From: Novosphingobium sp. 32-60-15
GTDB taxonomy: Bacteria; Pseudomonadota; Alphaproteobacteria; Sphingomonadales; Sphingomonadaceae
Direction: 5' to 3'
Assembly (NCBI RefSeq): GCF_002280675.1
Contig: NZ_NCEN01000003.1
Span: 62,001 to 126,000, forward strand
DNA length: 64,000 nucleotides
Positions 54,918-64,000 of this stretch are shown here, one piece after another (positions within the stretch are counted from its first letter, which is position 1; the number at the start of each line of letters is the position of its first letter). The position numbers were made by a program, and so were the translations under genes. The notes below the pieces were generated by a model. That model saw only the letters and a program-made list of their open reading frames with translations. It was not told the DNA's origin and searched no databases.

Positions 54918-56218
54918 CCCCGCGCGTGGATCATCTCGGCAATGTCGACGAATTTCTCGCGCGGGGCGCCATCGCGGGCGCGTGAGGATTCAGCCTCCTC
55001 GATCTTTTTCCAATCCTGAAATGTGACGACGTTCAATTTGCGTGTCGCGGCCAAGGCATCAAAGCCGCGACCGCCCGGTTTGCCCTCGCCAGACGTGAGA
55101 TCCTGCGCGATCATTTCGATAACCCCGAAGCCATCCGGGCGGTTGGTTCCGATGGTCCCTGACGGCCCGCGCCGCGCCCAACCGACGCAATACAGCCCGC
55201 GCAGAATGCGGCCTTCGTCATTGGCAAAGCGGCCAGCGCGTTCATCAAATGGTACACCGGCAATGGGTGTGGTCTGATATCCAATGCAGGATACCACAAG
55301 GTCTGCAGGGATACGGTAGAATTCACCTGTACCAATGGCGCGGCCCGTTTCAATTCTGGTGCGCTCAACCTCAAGCGCTTCAACTTTGCCGGTGCCCAGC
55401 AAGGCACGCGGAGAGGCGAAGAAATCGAACTCGATTTCCAGCGGCATGGCGGCGTGGTGGCTGCGCGTGATTGTGGCAAATGATCGCAGTTGTGTCACCG
55501 ATTTGCGCATGCCGGGTTCCAGCAGCGCGTCCTCGGCAAGATCGGGCAGATCCTTGGGGTCAACCCACGGAGTTGCGCGCGAGAGGTGGCCCAATTCGCC
55601 AAGTTCCTTGGGTGTCATCATAATTTGATGCGGCCCGCGCCGGCCAAGAATAATGATGCGGCGTATTTTCGATGTCATCAACCGTTCAAGTGCATGGCCA
55701 ACGATGTCGCTTCCAGCAAATTCCTCACGTGTCTTTGAAAGGATGCGTGCCACGTCCAACGCGACATTGCCCATGCCGATGACCACAGCGGTTTGGCCTG
55801 AAAGATCAGGGTCGAGCGCTGCAAATTCGGGGTGACCATTGTACCACCCCACAAACGCTGCGCTGCCATGGACATTGCCCAAATGATCACCGGGAATGCC
55901 CAACTGCCGGTCCCGTGGCGCACCGGTTGCCAGGATGACGGCATCATAGAGCCCCTGCAATTCCTCGACCGATACGTCATGCCCGACTTTGACATTGCCA
56001 ACAAAGCGGACGTTCTGGGACAGGGCGGTTTGTTCATAGCGGCGCGCCACGCCCTTGATGGATTGGTGATCGGGAGCAACGCCAAAGCGGATCAGTCCAT
56101 AAGGTACTGGTAACATGTCGAAAATATCGACGCAGACGTCATCGCCCCACTGCTTCTGTGCAGCTTCGGCAGTGTAGTAACCCGCCGGTCCCGAACCGAT
56201 GATCGCGATATGCCGCAT
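54914..56218 (-). CDS. FAD-dependent ferredoxin--NADP+ reductase (adrenodoxin-reductase/FprA type)
   Basis: The 434-residue flavoprotein starts MRHIAIIGSGPAGYYTAEAAQK (FAD-binding GxGxxG) and has VPYGLIRFGVAPDHQSIKGVARRYE, a second nucleotide site VVIGMGNVALDVARIL, GRRGPHQIMMTPKELGEL and a C-terminal WARRGPSGTIGTNRPDG. This is the mitochondrial adrenodoxin-reductase-like family that passes electrons from NADPH to ferredoxins, for example for P450s. ATG 56218 has GGAG six bases upstream. Its stop overlaps the globin-receptor stop on the other strand. Confidence 0.9.
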   Translation of the reverse strand: MRHIAIIGSGPAGYYTAEAAQKQWGDDVCVDIFDMLPVPYGLIRFGVAPDHQSIKGVARRYEQTALSQNVRFVGNVKVGHDVSVEELQGLYDAVILATGAPRDRQLGIPGDHLGNVHGSAAFVGWYNGHPEFAALDPDLSGQTAVVIGMGNVALDVARILSKTREEFAGSDIVGHALERLMTSKIRRIIILGRRGPHQIMMTPKELGELGHLSRATPWVDPKDLPDLAEDALLEPGMRKSVTQLRSFATITRSHHAAMPLEIEFDFFASPRALLGTGKVEALEVERTRIETGRAIGTGEFYRIPADLVVSCIGYQTTPIAGVPFDERAGRFANDEGRILRGLYCVGWARRGPSGTIGTNRPDGFGVIEMIAQDLTSGEGKPGGRGFDALAATRKLNVVTFQDWKKIEEAESSRARDGAPREKFVDIAEMIHARG

Positions 56219-56352
56219 AGTTTCTCCATGCTTCCCGTCCCACAAAGGATGCTATCGCAAGCTGATCAAAAGGAAAGCGCAGAAACCGTTGGAGCCATCA
56301 AAGAGTTACCCTACGAACAGGCCCTGACCCTAGTCTGCGGTGTTCGACAGGC

Positions 56353-57150
56353 TCAATCTTCGTCGAGAAACGCGCGCATCTTGCTGATAAACAGGTCCCG
56401 CTGTGAAAGCATGAACAGATGTCCCCCACCGTCAAACATCTCAAGCCTGCTGCCGGGAATGGCGTTGTGCAGGAAATGCGCGTTGGCAGGTGGCACCAAT
56501 TGGTCCTGCTCATCGGCCATGATCATCACCGGCACTGACAGCAGCGATAGAAACGGGAGGCTCGTCCAGGTTGATATGGCGGCAAGTTGGTAGGAAAAAC
56601 CGAACGGTGACGGGGCTTTCACGGCGTTCAGCGAGATGCGCTCATTCCCGCCACCGTTGTAAATTGATGCCAGATTGCGGCGCAGTGTGCGTTCAACCGT
56701 ATACTCACGCGGATCGGCCATGTGCGCCAAGATCGACATGTTTCCGGGTACCATCGTCGCCCCGGCCGTTGTGGCGGCCAACACGACTTTCCCCGTACGC
56801 GCCCGATGCTGGAACGCAAATTGCTGTGCCAACGCGCCGCCCCAACTGATTCCCAGCAAGTCGGCCCGCTCGATATCCAACCGGTCCAGCAGCGCCGCCG
56901 TGGTCAATGCGATACACGACATCGTGTACGGAATGATGGGATCGGGCGAATTGCCAATACCGGGCATATCAAAGCAAATAACCTCACGCTCGGGCAAGGC
57001 GCGCGCCAACGGGCCAAGCAATTCAAGGTTTAGACCAATACCGTTAAGCATTAGCAGCGGCGGATGATCAGTGGCACCGACATGCCACCGGGCAACGCGC
57101 AGACGGCGTCCGGCAACCCCTATCATTGATACTTGTGCTGTTTTGGCCAC
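56353..57150 (-). CDS. phaZ: PhaZ-like poly(3-hydroxyalkanoate) depolymerase / alpha/beta hydrolase
   Basis: About 265 residues. LLMLNGIGLNLELLGPLARAL, LLGISWGGALAQQFAFQHR (catalytic Ser) and KVVLAATTAGATMVPG match intracellular medium-chain PHA depolymerases closely; Asp in MADEQDQLVPP and His in DGGGHLFML complete the triad. GTG 57150 with GAGGG four bases upstream, or ATG 57126 (MIGVAGRR), is the likely start; the frame is open further. No PHA synthase or phasin lies nearby, so a general esterase role is possible. Confidence 0.78.
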   Translation of the reverse strand: MAKTAQVSMIGVAGRRLRVARWHVGATDHPPLLMLNGIGLNLELLGPLARALPEREVICFDMPGIGNSPDPIIPYTMSCIALTTAALLDRLDIERADLLGISWGGALAQQFAFQHRARTGKVVLAATTAGATMVPGNMSILAHMADPREYTVERTLRRNLASIYNGGGNERISLNAVKAPSPFGFSYQLAAISTWTSLPFLSLLSVPVMIMADEQDQLVPPANAHFLHNAIPGSRLEMFDGGGHLFMLSQRDLFISKMRAFLDED

Positions 57151-57264
57151 TTTACCCTCGCATGTCTTGGCGCGGTGCCTATCACCTTCGCAATCGCAGC
57201 AAAAGCATTCGATTGTGGTCTGGCTTAACCCTTTTTCAAAGGGCTGTGATGCAAAGCTGCGCAC

Positions 57265-59955
57265 ATGTCCGCAGAACCTCAGCCAGATTCATCCATCACC
57301 GATTTCAAGCCTATGAATTCTGGCGGAGATTTCGCGCGTACGCGTCGGCGGGACCGGGCGCCGGCAACTGTTGCGCGTGATTCGGGCGGAGGTTACCTGT
57401 TCGGCAACGATCCAGCCAAGCAACTCATTTCATCAGAATGGCCAAGGATGGCTGTGGTGATGGTTATGACTTTGGCTCTTTTGACATCGCTGAATCTGGT
57501 CATTCCGCCACTGTTGCCGACGGCGGTTGCACTGTCTGCAGCTGGTTTGGCGGCAATAGCTGTCATAGGCCTGAGGATTGAAGGTCAGCGTACGCTTACA
57601 TCCGGCCAGCGCATGGCCATTGTGGGCGTTGTCATCGCTTTGCCGATGTTCCTTTTTGGCGCGGCCATGGGGCTTTTTGTAGAAGCTGGCGTGTTCGAAT
57701 GGTTTGAATGCATTGCCGCCATTGCTACAGTCGCGTTGGTTGCCACAATTATCCAGTCCGGACGCTTGGTCGGGGTACTGGCTGCACAAGTTGCAGCTTG
57801 GTCGGGCTTAACGTGCGCTGCCAGCACGTTGGGCGGTTTTATTGCGCTGGTCTTGGGTTTTGCAATCGCCATAGTCGCTTATAAGCGCCAACATGCCATT
57901 GACCTGATTGTTCGCGAAAAGGCCGAAAAGGATCAACGCGCGCAGACCCGGGCACAAGAAATTCTCGCCGACTATGAAGAGACGGGCCAAGGCTGGTTTT
58001 GGGAAACAGACCGCCGCGGCCATATGACGTATCTCTCCGGCCCCGTCGCCGAAACGCTGGGCCGCAAGGTCACTGAAATGATCGGTCGGCCCTTCACGGA
58101 ACTGTTCAACCTGAAAGAGCTATCGGGCGAGGGCGAACGCACACTGACGTTCCACTTGTCCGCGCGTTCAAGCTTCAGCGACCTTGCTGTGCGCGCCGCT
58201 GTGAACGATGAGGAACGCTGGTGGTCGATTAACGGACGCCCCACATACGATACTTTCAATAACTTTGCCGGATTTCGGGGCTCGGGCACGGACCTCACGG
58301 AAAAGCGCCGCTCGCAAGAACATGCCTCACGGCTTGCGCACTTTGATTCGCTCACCGGGCTGTCAAACCGCTTCCGCATGTCGCAGACGCTTGAGAAAAT
58401 CCTGCTTGCGCCGCAAGTCAACCAGCGCGCATGTGCGGTGTTCCTGCTCGATCTTGACCGGTTCAAGCAGGTTAACGATACGCTCGGCCATCCGGCTGGG
58501 GATGCGTTGCTGAAGCACGTATCCCAGCGGCTGGAACGTGTTGTGGGCAAGATGGGCCGCGTCGGACGGCTTGGCGGCGATGAATTCCAGGTCATCCTCC
58601 CCGGCAAGATCGAACGCGATTTGCTGGCGCAATTGGCCGTGCGGGTGATCGAAAGCCTGTCACAGCCCTATTCGATTGAGGGCAGCCGCGTGATGATCGG
58701 GGCATCGGTCGGCATTGCTATTGCGCCGGACGACGGCGTAACCAGCGAAGCCTTGATCCGCAATGCCGACTTGGCGCTTTATGCCGCCAAAGATGGCGGG
58801 CGGGGGCGCCATCACTTTTACGCAGCCGACCTTCACAGCGATGCAGAAGAGCGCCGCCAGTTGGAAGAAGACTTGCGCGATGCGGTTACAACCGGCGGGC
58901 TGGAGCTTTATTATCAGCCTGTCGTTCAGGTTTCGACCGAGAAGATTACCGGTTTCGAAGCCCTGCTACGCTGGAATCATCCGAAGCAGGGTTGGATCAG
59001 CCCCGCCCGGTTCATTCCCGTGGCCGAAGATACCGGCCTCATCGCTCCGATCGGCGAATGGGCACTGCGCAAAGCGTGTCAGGATCTGGCGACATGGCCG
59101 GAAAGTGTCCGGGTTGCGGTCAATGTTTCGCCGCTACAGTTCGCAAATCCGTCATTGCCGCTGGTCGTTACCAACGCACTGGCCAATGCGCAGGTTTCGG
59201 CTGACCGGCTGGAGTTGGAAATCACCGAAAGTGTCTTCCTCAACGATGACGCGGGCACGGATCAGATGTTCAAGTCGCTAAAGGCCATTGGCGTACGCCT
59301 TGCTTTGGATGACTTTGGCACGGGCTATTCGTCGCTTGGATACCTGAAGACGGCCCCGTTCGATAAGATCAAGATCGATCAGTCGTTCGTGCGCGGAGCT
59401 ACGCAACCCGGCAGCCGCAATGGTGCGATCATATCGTCCATCGGCAGCCTTGCCGAAGCGCTTGGCATGGAAACGACCGCAGAAGGCGTTGAAACGCTGG
59501 ACGAACTGGACCTTGTCCGGATGCTTGGCTGCAGCCACGTGCAGGGCTATATCTATGAACGTCCGCTCTCGGCCATGAACGCTATGGCACGGCTAAATAC
59601 GGGACTTATGGCCATTGCCCAAGGTCCGCGCTCTGCCCGTGCAGCGCGCCAGACTATGTTGCGCAAAGTTCTGCTCGAACATGCCGAACACAGTTATGAT
59701 GCGATGATCCGCAACATCAGCCAGACGGGCGCGTTGATCGAAGGCTTGTGGAATGTGCCTGCCGGTACGATGTTCCGCATCCATTTGGCCGAAAATCACA
59801 TTGTTACCGGCACTTGCCGTTGGGCCAGCGATGACCGCATGGGCGTGGAATTCTCAACGCCATTGTCGCTCGACGATAACGGACGGGTTGCCGTACTGGC
59901 AGGACGCCCGGTCTCGTCAGACAATGACATGATTGTTCAGCGCAAGGTGGGTTAA
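57265..59955 (+). CDS. Membrane PAS-GGDEF-EAL-PilZ cyclic-di-GMP protein
   Basis: 896 residues. About six N-terminal membrane helices (residues 60-210), then a PAS-like domain ([19 protein letters not shown] to GTDLTEKRR), GGDEF (intact [23 protein letters not shown]), EAL (intact [35 protein letters not shown]), and a C-terminal PilZ-like domain ([21 protein letters not shown] then [10 protein letters not shown]). Same domain order as the protein at 42297 with an added membrane sensor. ATG 57265 starts just beyond the divergent phaZ-like gene. The stop overlaps the rlmN stop. Confidence 0.9.
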   Translation: MSAEPQPDSSITDFKPMNSGGDFARTRRRDRAPATVARDSGGGYLFGNDPAKQLISSEWPRMAVVMVMTLALLTSLNLVIPPLLPTAVALSAAGLAAIAVIGLRIEGQRTLTSGQRMAIVGVVIALPMFLFGAAMGLFVEAGVFEWFECIAAIATVALVATIIQSGRLVGVLAAQVAAWSGLTCAASTLGGFIALVLGFAIAIVAYKRQHAIDLIVREKAEKDQRAQTRAQEILADYEETGQGWFWETDRRGHMTYLSGPVAETLGRKVTEMIGRPFTELFNLKELSGEGERTLTFHLSARSSFSDLAVRAAVNDEERWWSINGRPTYDTFNNFAGFRGSGTDLTEKRRSQEHASRLAHFDSLTGLSNRFRMSQTLEKILLAPQVNQRACAVFLLDLDRFKQVNDTLGHPAGDALLKHVSQRLERVVGKMGRVGRLGGDEFQVILPGKIERDLLAQLAVRVIESLSQPYSIEGSRVMIGASVGIAIAPDDGVTSEALIRNADLALYAAKDGGRGRHHFYAADLHSDAEERRQLEEDLRDAVTTGGLELYYQPVVQVSTEKITGFEALLRWNHPKQGWISPARFIPVAEDTGLIAPIGEWALRKACQDLATWPESVRVAVNVSPLQFANPSLPLVVTNALANAQVSADRLELEITESVFLNDDAGTDQMFKSLKAIGVRLALDDFGTGYSSLGYLKTAPFDKIKIDQSFVRGATQPGSRNGAIISSIGSLAEALGMETTAEGVETLDELDLVRMLGCSHVQGYIYERPLSAMNAMARLNTGLMAIAQGPRSARAARQTMLRKVLLEHAEHSYDAMIRNISQTGALIEGLWNVPAGTMFRIHLAENHIVTGTCRWASDDRMGVEFSTPLSLDDNGRVAVLAGRPVSSDNDMIVQRKVG

Positions 59956-61247
59956 CCCAGAGCTGCTTGCTTTTCTTCGGCCAGACGGTCCAATTCTGCG
60001 CGGCTTTTCTTTTCGGCAGATGTCTTGAGCTGCCCGCAAGCTGCATCAATATCGCGGCCGCGTGGCGTGCGCACCGGCGCTGAAATGCCTGCTGCAAACA
60101 CGATCTCGGCAAAGCGCTTGATGCGTTCCGGGGTCGAGCATTCATAAGCCGCCCCGTCCCACGGATTGAACGGGATGAGGTTCACCTTGGCGGGCAGGTT
60201 GTACTGCTTGATCAGGCGGATCAATTCGCGCGCGTCGGCGTCACTGTCGTTCTTGTCTCTCAGCATGACATATTCGAACGTGATGCGCCGTGCGTTTGAA
60301 GCTCCGGGGTAATCGGCGCAGGCTTGTAGCAGTTCTTCGATCCCGTACTTGCGGTTGATCGGCACAATCTCGTCGCGCACTTCCTTGGTTACAGCATGCA
60401 GCGACACGGCAAGGTTCACGCCGATTTCCGCGCCGGCACGCGCCATCATCGGCACCACGCCGCTGGTTGAAAGCGTGATCCGCCGCTTGGACAGGGCAAG
60501 TCCATCGCCATCCATCACCAGTTTCAATGCATCGCGCACATTGTCAAAGTTATACAGCGGCTCACCCATGCCCATCATCACGATGTTGGTTAGCAGGCGG
60601 CCATCGGCGGTGTAGATGCCATCATCATCGGCCTCACCATCGTCATCATCAAAATCAAGGCCGGCCATGGTCCCGCCTGCCTTGGGCCATTCACCCAGAG
60701 AATCGCGCGCCAGCATGACCTGGCCCACAATCTCGCCCGGTGTCAGGTTGCGCACCAGCCGCATCGTTCCCGTATGGCAGAACCGGCAATTCAACGTGCA
60801 GCCCACTTGGCTTGAAACGCACAGCGTTCCGCGATCGGCGTCGGGGATGAACACCATCTCGAAATCGTGCTTGTCTGCTGTGCGCAACAGCCACTTGCGC
60901 GTGCCATCGTTGGAAACCTGCGCCTCGACAATTTCGGGACGACCGATCACGAACCGTTCCGCCAGCCATGGACGCATGGTCTTGGCAATGTCGGTCATCG
61001 CCTCAAATTCGGTCACACCGCGATGGTACAGCCAGTGATAGACCTGCTTGGCGCGAAGCTTGGCGGCCTTCACGTCCAACCCTGCCTCGGCAAAGATATC
61101 CGCGATCTGTTTGCGCGGCAGGCCGATCAGATCAATCCGGCCATCCTCGCGCGGGGTAACCTCACGCGGTACGGGAACCGGATCGATATGGCCGGGAATG
61201 GGCATGTGCGCGGCGGGTTGGTGCGCGTGTTCATTGGTGGTCTGCAT
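59952..61247 (-). CDS. rlmN: Dual-specificity 23S rRNA/tRNA adenine C2-methyltransferase RlmN
   Basis: RlmN is a radical-SAM enzyme that methylates A2503 of 23S rRNA and A37 of some tRNAs. Motifs: CTLNCRFC cluster, [30 protein letters not shown], and the C-terminal catalytic Cys in AACGQL. The N-terminal domain contains [14 protein letters not shown]. An unusual acidic stretch [16 protein letters not shown] sits between the cluster and GMGEPL motifs. ATG 61247 (MQTTNEHAH) is chosen; in-frame ATGs at 61256 and 61316 exist and none has a good ribosome site. Confidence 0.95.
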   Translation of the reverse strand: MQTTNEHAHQPAAHMPIPGHIDPVPVPREVTPREDGRIDLIGLPRKQIADIFAEAGLDVKAAKLRAKQVYHWLYHRGVTEFEAMTDIAKTMRPWLAERFVIGRPEIVEAQVSNDGTRKWLLRTADKHDFEMVFIPDADRGTLCVSSQVGCTLNCRFCHTGTMRLVRNLTPGEIVGQVMLARDSLGEWPKAGGTMAGLDFDDDDGEADDDGIYTADGRLLTNIVMMGMGEPLYNFDNVRDALKLVMDGDGLALSKRRITLSTSGVVPMMARAGAEIGVNLAVSLHAVTKEVRDEIVPINRKYGIEELLQACADYPGASNARRITFEYVMLRDKNDSDADARELIRLIKQYNLPAKVNLIPFNPWDGAAYECSTPERIKRFAEIVFAAGISAPVRTPRGRDIDAACGQLKTSAEKKSRAELDRLAEEKQAALG

Positions 61248-61501
61248 GGCGCGCATATAGGCACTTGCGCGCATTGGCGCAAACACCACGACAAATGCCT
61301 CGCGCGAATGCCGCATTGCAATATCCGTTCCCGATATTCGACCACCCTTTCACTCATTTCACCGTATTAAATGTGGCTTATATACAACACGTTATTGTTG
61401 TCTGAGGTTCAGGAAACTGGATCGTCATTCGTCCATTTGGTGATGACTGTCGTGCCGCAACGCACAATTGGCAGACAGGAATTGGTTGAATGGAGTTTAC
61501 C

Positions 61502-62176
61502 ATGAAGAAGACTTTCGCAATTTTCGCTGCAACCACTGCCATCGCAGTTGCAGCCCCGGCTTTCGCCCAGGATGCTACCCCGGCAGAGGCCTTCAGCGGC
61601 CTGCGCGTCGAAGGTCTTGTCGGCTATGACAAGATCCGCACTGGCAGCACCGAAGACATCGACACCACGCGCGACATCAAGCAGTCGATCAGTGGAGTCG
61701 AATATGGCGCAGGCATTGGCTATGACGTTCCGCTTGGCGCCAGCATGACCATCGGCGCCGAAGCTGAAATCACCGAAAGCAGCGCCAGCCGCGATTTCAA
61801 CAACAGCCAGCCCACCGTGTTCAACCTCGGCAATGTCGATGCCGGTCGCCAATACTACTTCGGCGGTCGTCTCGGCTTCGCGGTCGCTCCAACAACGCTG
61901 CTTTATGTGAAGGGTGGCTACAGCAATGCGCGTTTTAACCTTCAGGGCAGCGATGGCACGACGAACCTTCGTCAGCGTCTCGACACTGATGGCTGGCGTG
62001 CAGGCGCCGGTATCGAGCAGAAGGTTGGCAGCAATGCCTTCGTAAAGCTTGAATACCGCTACACCAACTACGGCAAGGGCGAATTCGATTTCAACGGCGC
62101 AACGCCAGATTCGAGCCGCTTTGAACTCGACACCGATCGTCACAACGTGATGGCAGGCGTCGGCGTCCGTTTCTGA
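61502..62176 (+). CDS. Small outer-membrane beta-barrel protein
   Basis: A 224-residue exported protein. Signal peptide MKKTFAIFAATTAIAVAAPAFAQ, then eight-stranded-barrel-like repeats (LRVEGLVGYDKIRTG, YYFGGRLGFAVAPTTLLYVKGGYS, FVKLEYRYTNYGKGEF) ending in VGVRF with terminal Phe, as expected for BAM substrates. It resembles OmpA/Omp25-like porin-family barrels of alphaproteobacteria. ATG 61502 has GGAG six bases upstream. An AT-rich leader (61365-61400) likely holds the promoter and a terminator follows, so it is probably monocistronic and well expressed. Confidence 0.88.
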   Translation: MKKTFAIFAATTAIAVAAPAFAQDATPAEAFSGLRVEGLVGYDKIRTGSTEDIDTTRDIKQSISGVEYGAGIGYDVPLGASMTIGAEAEITESSASRDFNNSQPTVFNLGNVDAGRQYYFGGRLGFAVAPTTLLYVKGGYSNARFNLQGSDGTTNLRQRLDTDGWRAGAGIEQKVGSNAFVKLEYRYTNYGKGEFDFNGATPDSSRFELDTDRHNVMAGVGVRF

Positions 62177-62197
62177 TCTTTCAGAACTGAAGCCAAA

Positions 62198-62230
62198 AGA
62201 AAGGGCGGGCCACAAGGCTCGCCCTTTTTT
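62198..62230 (+). terminator. Rho-independent terminator after the outer-membrane gene
   Basis: AAGGGCG plus GCC (62201-62211) pair with GGC plus CGCCCTT (62216-62226) across one mismatch; loop ACAA; T tail to 62230. Confidence 0.88.
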
Positions 62231-62374
62231 CGTGGGCCGCCCACGCCAACCCTGCGCACACACTCAAACAAAGGCGTACTGGCAAGGGTACAGCAACCTT
62301 ATCGCTCACCATTCTCGACAAAGTGAGAAGCACCACTTTCGCTTTGCCGGGCAAGCGCCTACATGGACGGAACT

Positions 62375-62857
62375 ATGGCACGTCCTGTAAATCCCGAGTT
62401 TGAAAAAACCAAAGTCGTCGCCGAAAACCGGCGCGCGCGCTTCGAATATTTCATCGAAGACCGGTACGAAGCTGGCATTTGCCTGACCGGAACCGAGGTG
62501 AAGTCCCTGCGCTTTGGCGAAGGCTCCATCGCCGAAAGCTATGCCGAGGTGAAAAACGGCGAAGTGTGGCTGGTCAATTCCAACGTGCCCGAATTCAGCC
62601 ACGGCAACCGCAACAATCACGTGCCCAAACGTCCGCGCAAACTGCTGCTGAAAGAGCGGCAGATCGCCAAATTCCACGGCGCGGTTGAACGCAAGGGCAT
62701 GACCTTGGTCCCGCTGTCGATCTATTTCAACAGCCGTGGCCGCGCTAAAGTGGAACTTGCGCTGGCCAAAGGCAAGAACGCGGCTGACAAACGCGGCGTG
62801 ATGAAAGAGCGGGATTGGAAGCGCGACAAGGCCCGGATCATGAAAGATCACGGCTAA
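62375..62857 (+). CDS. smpB: SsrA-binding protein SmpB
   Basis: SmpB binds tmRNA and stalled ribosomes in trans-translation. 160 residues: [32 protein letters not shown], the [20 protein letters not shown] segment, [14 protein letters not shown] and the C-terminal KRDWKRD-like tail ([16 protein letters not shown]). ATG 62375 (MARPVNPEF) fits the family; ATG 62363 would add four residues. No ssrA gene was recognised nearby. Confidence 0.97.
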   Translation: MARPVNPEFEKTKVVAENRRARFEYFIEDRYEAGICLTGTEVKSLRFGEGSIAESYAEVKNGEVWLVNSNVPEFSHGNRNNHVPKRPRKLLLKERQIAKFHGAVERKGMTLVPLSIYFNSRGRAKVELALAKGKNAADKRGVMKERDWKRDKARIMKDHG

Positions 62858-62964
62858 GCGTACTAAGCCTCGCGCGCTTCACCGTGTGGTAAGATGGTTT
62901 GGTCTAATTGCGGTCTATCGCCCCGTGGTGGAGCGATCGGAATACGGGTAAGAGCAGAAGCGCA

Positions 62965-63525
62965 ATGTTCGACAGAATCGTCACTTGGGCGCGGGCCAAC
63001 ATGCCAAAGCGTGAACAGCTTGAAGGCAATCGCTTTTCTCGCCCGCTTGCTGCGCGTCATGAATTGTGGCGTTTTACCCGCCGTTCGGTGCCACGCGGCG
63101 TCGCGGCGGGCTTGTTCGTCGGCATCTTTGCGCTCATCCCCGGCGTCCAGATTGTTGGTGCAGCGTTGATGTGCGTACCGGTGCGCGGCAACATTCCGCT
63201 CGCAGTGCTGATGACGTTCGTTTCCATTCCGCCAACCACGTTGTTTGTATTCCTGCCTGGCGCGGTGTGGGTGGGCAACAGCTTCGGTTTCCACGCTGAT
63301 TTTTCAACGATCAGCGAAATGGTGACGCGCGGGGCCAGCGTAGGCGACTGGTTCGCGTGGCTGGGCACAGATGCGGCGCCGTCGCTCATCATCGGCCTGT
63401 TCCTGATCGCGGTCGTTTCGGCGGTTGTGGGCTACTTTCTATCGGCCATCGGTTGGCGTTGGTGGACCGCGCGCAAACATCGGGCACGCAAGTCTCGCGC
63501 CGCCGCGCGGGATTTTCCTGACTGA
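62965..63525 (+). CDS. DUF2062 membrane protein
   Basis: About 186 residues. RRSVPRGVAAGLFVGIFALIPGVQIVGAALMCVPVRGNIPLAVLMTFVSIPPTTLFVF is the DUF2062 signature with its Pro-rich helical hairpins; a second pair of helices follows (APSLIIGLFLIAVVSAVVGYFLS) and a basic tail. Family function unknown. ATG 62965 fits the N-terminus MFDRIVTWARANMPKREQLEGN. Its TGA overlaps the next ATG by one base. Confidence 0.88.
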   Translation: MFDRIVTWARANMPKREQLEGNRFSRPLAARHELWRFTRRSVPRGVAAGLFVGIFALIPGVQIVGAALMCVPVRGNIPLAVLMTFVSIPPTTLFVFLPGAVWVGNSFGFHADFSTISEMVTRGASVGDWFAWLGTDAAPSLIIGLFLIAVVSAVVGYFLSAIGWRWWTARKHRARKSRAAARDFPD

Positions 63526-64000
63526 TGGCCAGCGTTGCCAATGAAATTTCCGGACGCGCGCCCTTGCGCGATTGGCTGGTGCTTGGTGGCGCGGTGGCTG
63601 CCAGTACAGGCTTGTTGTGGAGCGTTTCCGGTCAGGCCTTGATCGCTGGTGGCTTTGCTGCCGGTGTATTGGTGATCGGTGCAGGCTTGCGGATGATCGC
63701 GCGGCCGGTCGCGCCAGAGCTTTCGGCTGACTTTGCTATTCCGGATTGGTCCGTCACCAATGCCGCGATTCAACGGAGTGATGCAGGGCTTGCCATCACG
63801 GATCGTGCAGGCCGTCTGGTCTGCTCGAATACTCTGATGGGCGAGTGGTTCGGCGTTTCTGCTGCACCACCACGCCTGCCACTGGATAAGCCGTCGGTCG
63901 AAGCGTTAGAGGCCGCCTCACGCGCGGCTTGGCGCGATGGTTCGGCCAAGCTTGATGCGGTGGTTTCCGGCGCCGGCATGTGGCGCGTTGACATCAGTCG
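63525..64000 (+). CDS. Membrane PAS-domain sensor protein, probable histidine kinase (3' truncated)
   Basis: ATG 63525 shares its A with the TGA of the DUF2062 gene, and the frame stays open to the window end (158 codons seen). It begins MASVANEISGRAPLRDW, has two membrane helices (LVLGGAVAASTGLLWSVSG and ALIAGGFAAGVLVIGAGLRM), then a PAS-like segment (NAAIQRSDAGLAITDRAGRLVCSNTLMGEWFG). This is how hybrid kinases such as CckA begin, but the kinase part is beyond the edge, so that is only a guess. Confidence 0.7.
   Translation, partial: MASVANEISGRAPLRDWLVLGGAVAASTGLLWSVSGQALIAGGFAAGVLVIGAGLRMIARPVAPELSADFAIPDWSVTNAAIQRSDAGLAITDRAGRLVCSNTLMGEWFGVSAAPPRLPLDKPSVEALEAASRAAWRDGSAKLDAVVSGAGMWRVDIS

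Noticed and set aside
56320..56355. Sequence resembling the common TTCGACAGGCTCA sphingomonad repeat
   Set aside because: Only a short match in one arm with no inverted partner visible; could be chance or a worn repeat.
1..64000. CRISPR arrays, prophage, insertion sequences, rRNA genes
   Set aside because: No regularly spaced repeats, transposase, integrase or phage structural genes, or rRNA sequences were seen.

Overview
This window looks like chromosomal core DNA of a GC-rich alphaproteobacterium, most likely a member of the Sphingomonadales (Novosphingobium/Sphingomonas-like). That placement is an inference from the gene content: an HWE-family histidine kinase with its small response regulator, a 2OG-Fe(II) oxygenase of prolyl-hydroxylase type, a compact ccm operon, many EAL/GGDEF proteins, extended ribosomal proteins, and frequent GTG/TTG starts with 4-base start/stop overlaps. 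Gene density is very high. I see no prophage, insertion sequence, CRISPR array or rRNA operon.

Layout. 1-5600: 3' end of uvrA, argG, a cyclopropane-fatty-acid synthase, a glycine-zipper envelope protein and an OprP/OprO-type porin. 5.9-9.5 kb: lepA, a TspO-like membrane protein, an IF-1-like gene followed by an unlisted 46-residue small protein gene and a terminator, and a MarR regulator. 9.5-12.7 kb: a 2OG oxygenase and four type II secretion pseudopilin genes (gspHIJK). 12.7-18 kb: tRNA-His and ccmCDEFGHI for cytochrome c maturation. 18-21.5 kb: kup and an HWE kinase/response-regulator pair. 21.5-26.3 kb, minus strand: an alanine-rich lipoprotein, a PuuD-like membrane protein, and the overlapping chain dapF-mtaB-ftsY-yciB. 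26.3-33 kb: a GGDEF/EAL protein, ffh, and the rpsP-rimM-trmD-rplS operon, which here carries a vapBC-type toxin-antitoxin pair plus a membrane protein between rimM and trmD.

33-42 kb: a secreted dipeptidyl peptidase IV, a palindromic intergenic repeat, asd, an alpha/beta hydrolase, a YbjN-like protein, AMP nucleosidase, the rpsF-rpsR-rplI operon and an acyltransferase. 42-50 kb: a PAS-GGDEF-EAL-PilZ protein, a DUF808 protein, a stand-alone PilZ protein, a chemoreceptor, and a divergent Mur-ligase/LD-carboxypeptidase pair that suggests peptidoglycan recycling. 50-54 kb: fabD, fabG, dnaN. 53.5-60 kb: a globin-coupled chemoreceptor, a ferredoxin-NADP reductase-like enzyme, a PhaZ-like hydrolase and a second PAS-GGDEF-EAL-PilZ protein. 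60-64 kb: rlmN, a small outer-membrane beta-barrel, smpB, a DUF2062 protein and the start of a sensor kinase cut by the window edge.

Themes. Cyclic-di-GMP signalling is prominent: three GGDEF/EAL proteins, two of which end in a PilZ domain, plus one free PilZ protein. Translation and its quality control are also prominent (lepA, IF-1-like, ffh/ftsY, rimM/trmD, six ribosomal proteins or so, rlmN, mtaB, smpB). The most unusual arrangement is the toxin-antitoxin pair threaded by overlapping codons into the ribosome-biogenesis operon, with a twin palindrome directly before it.
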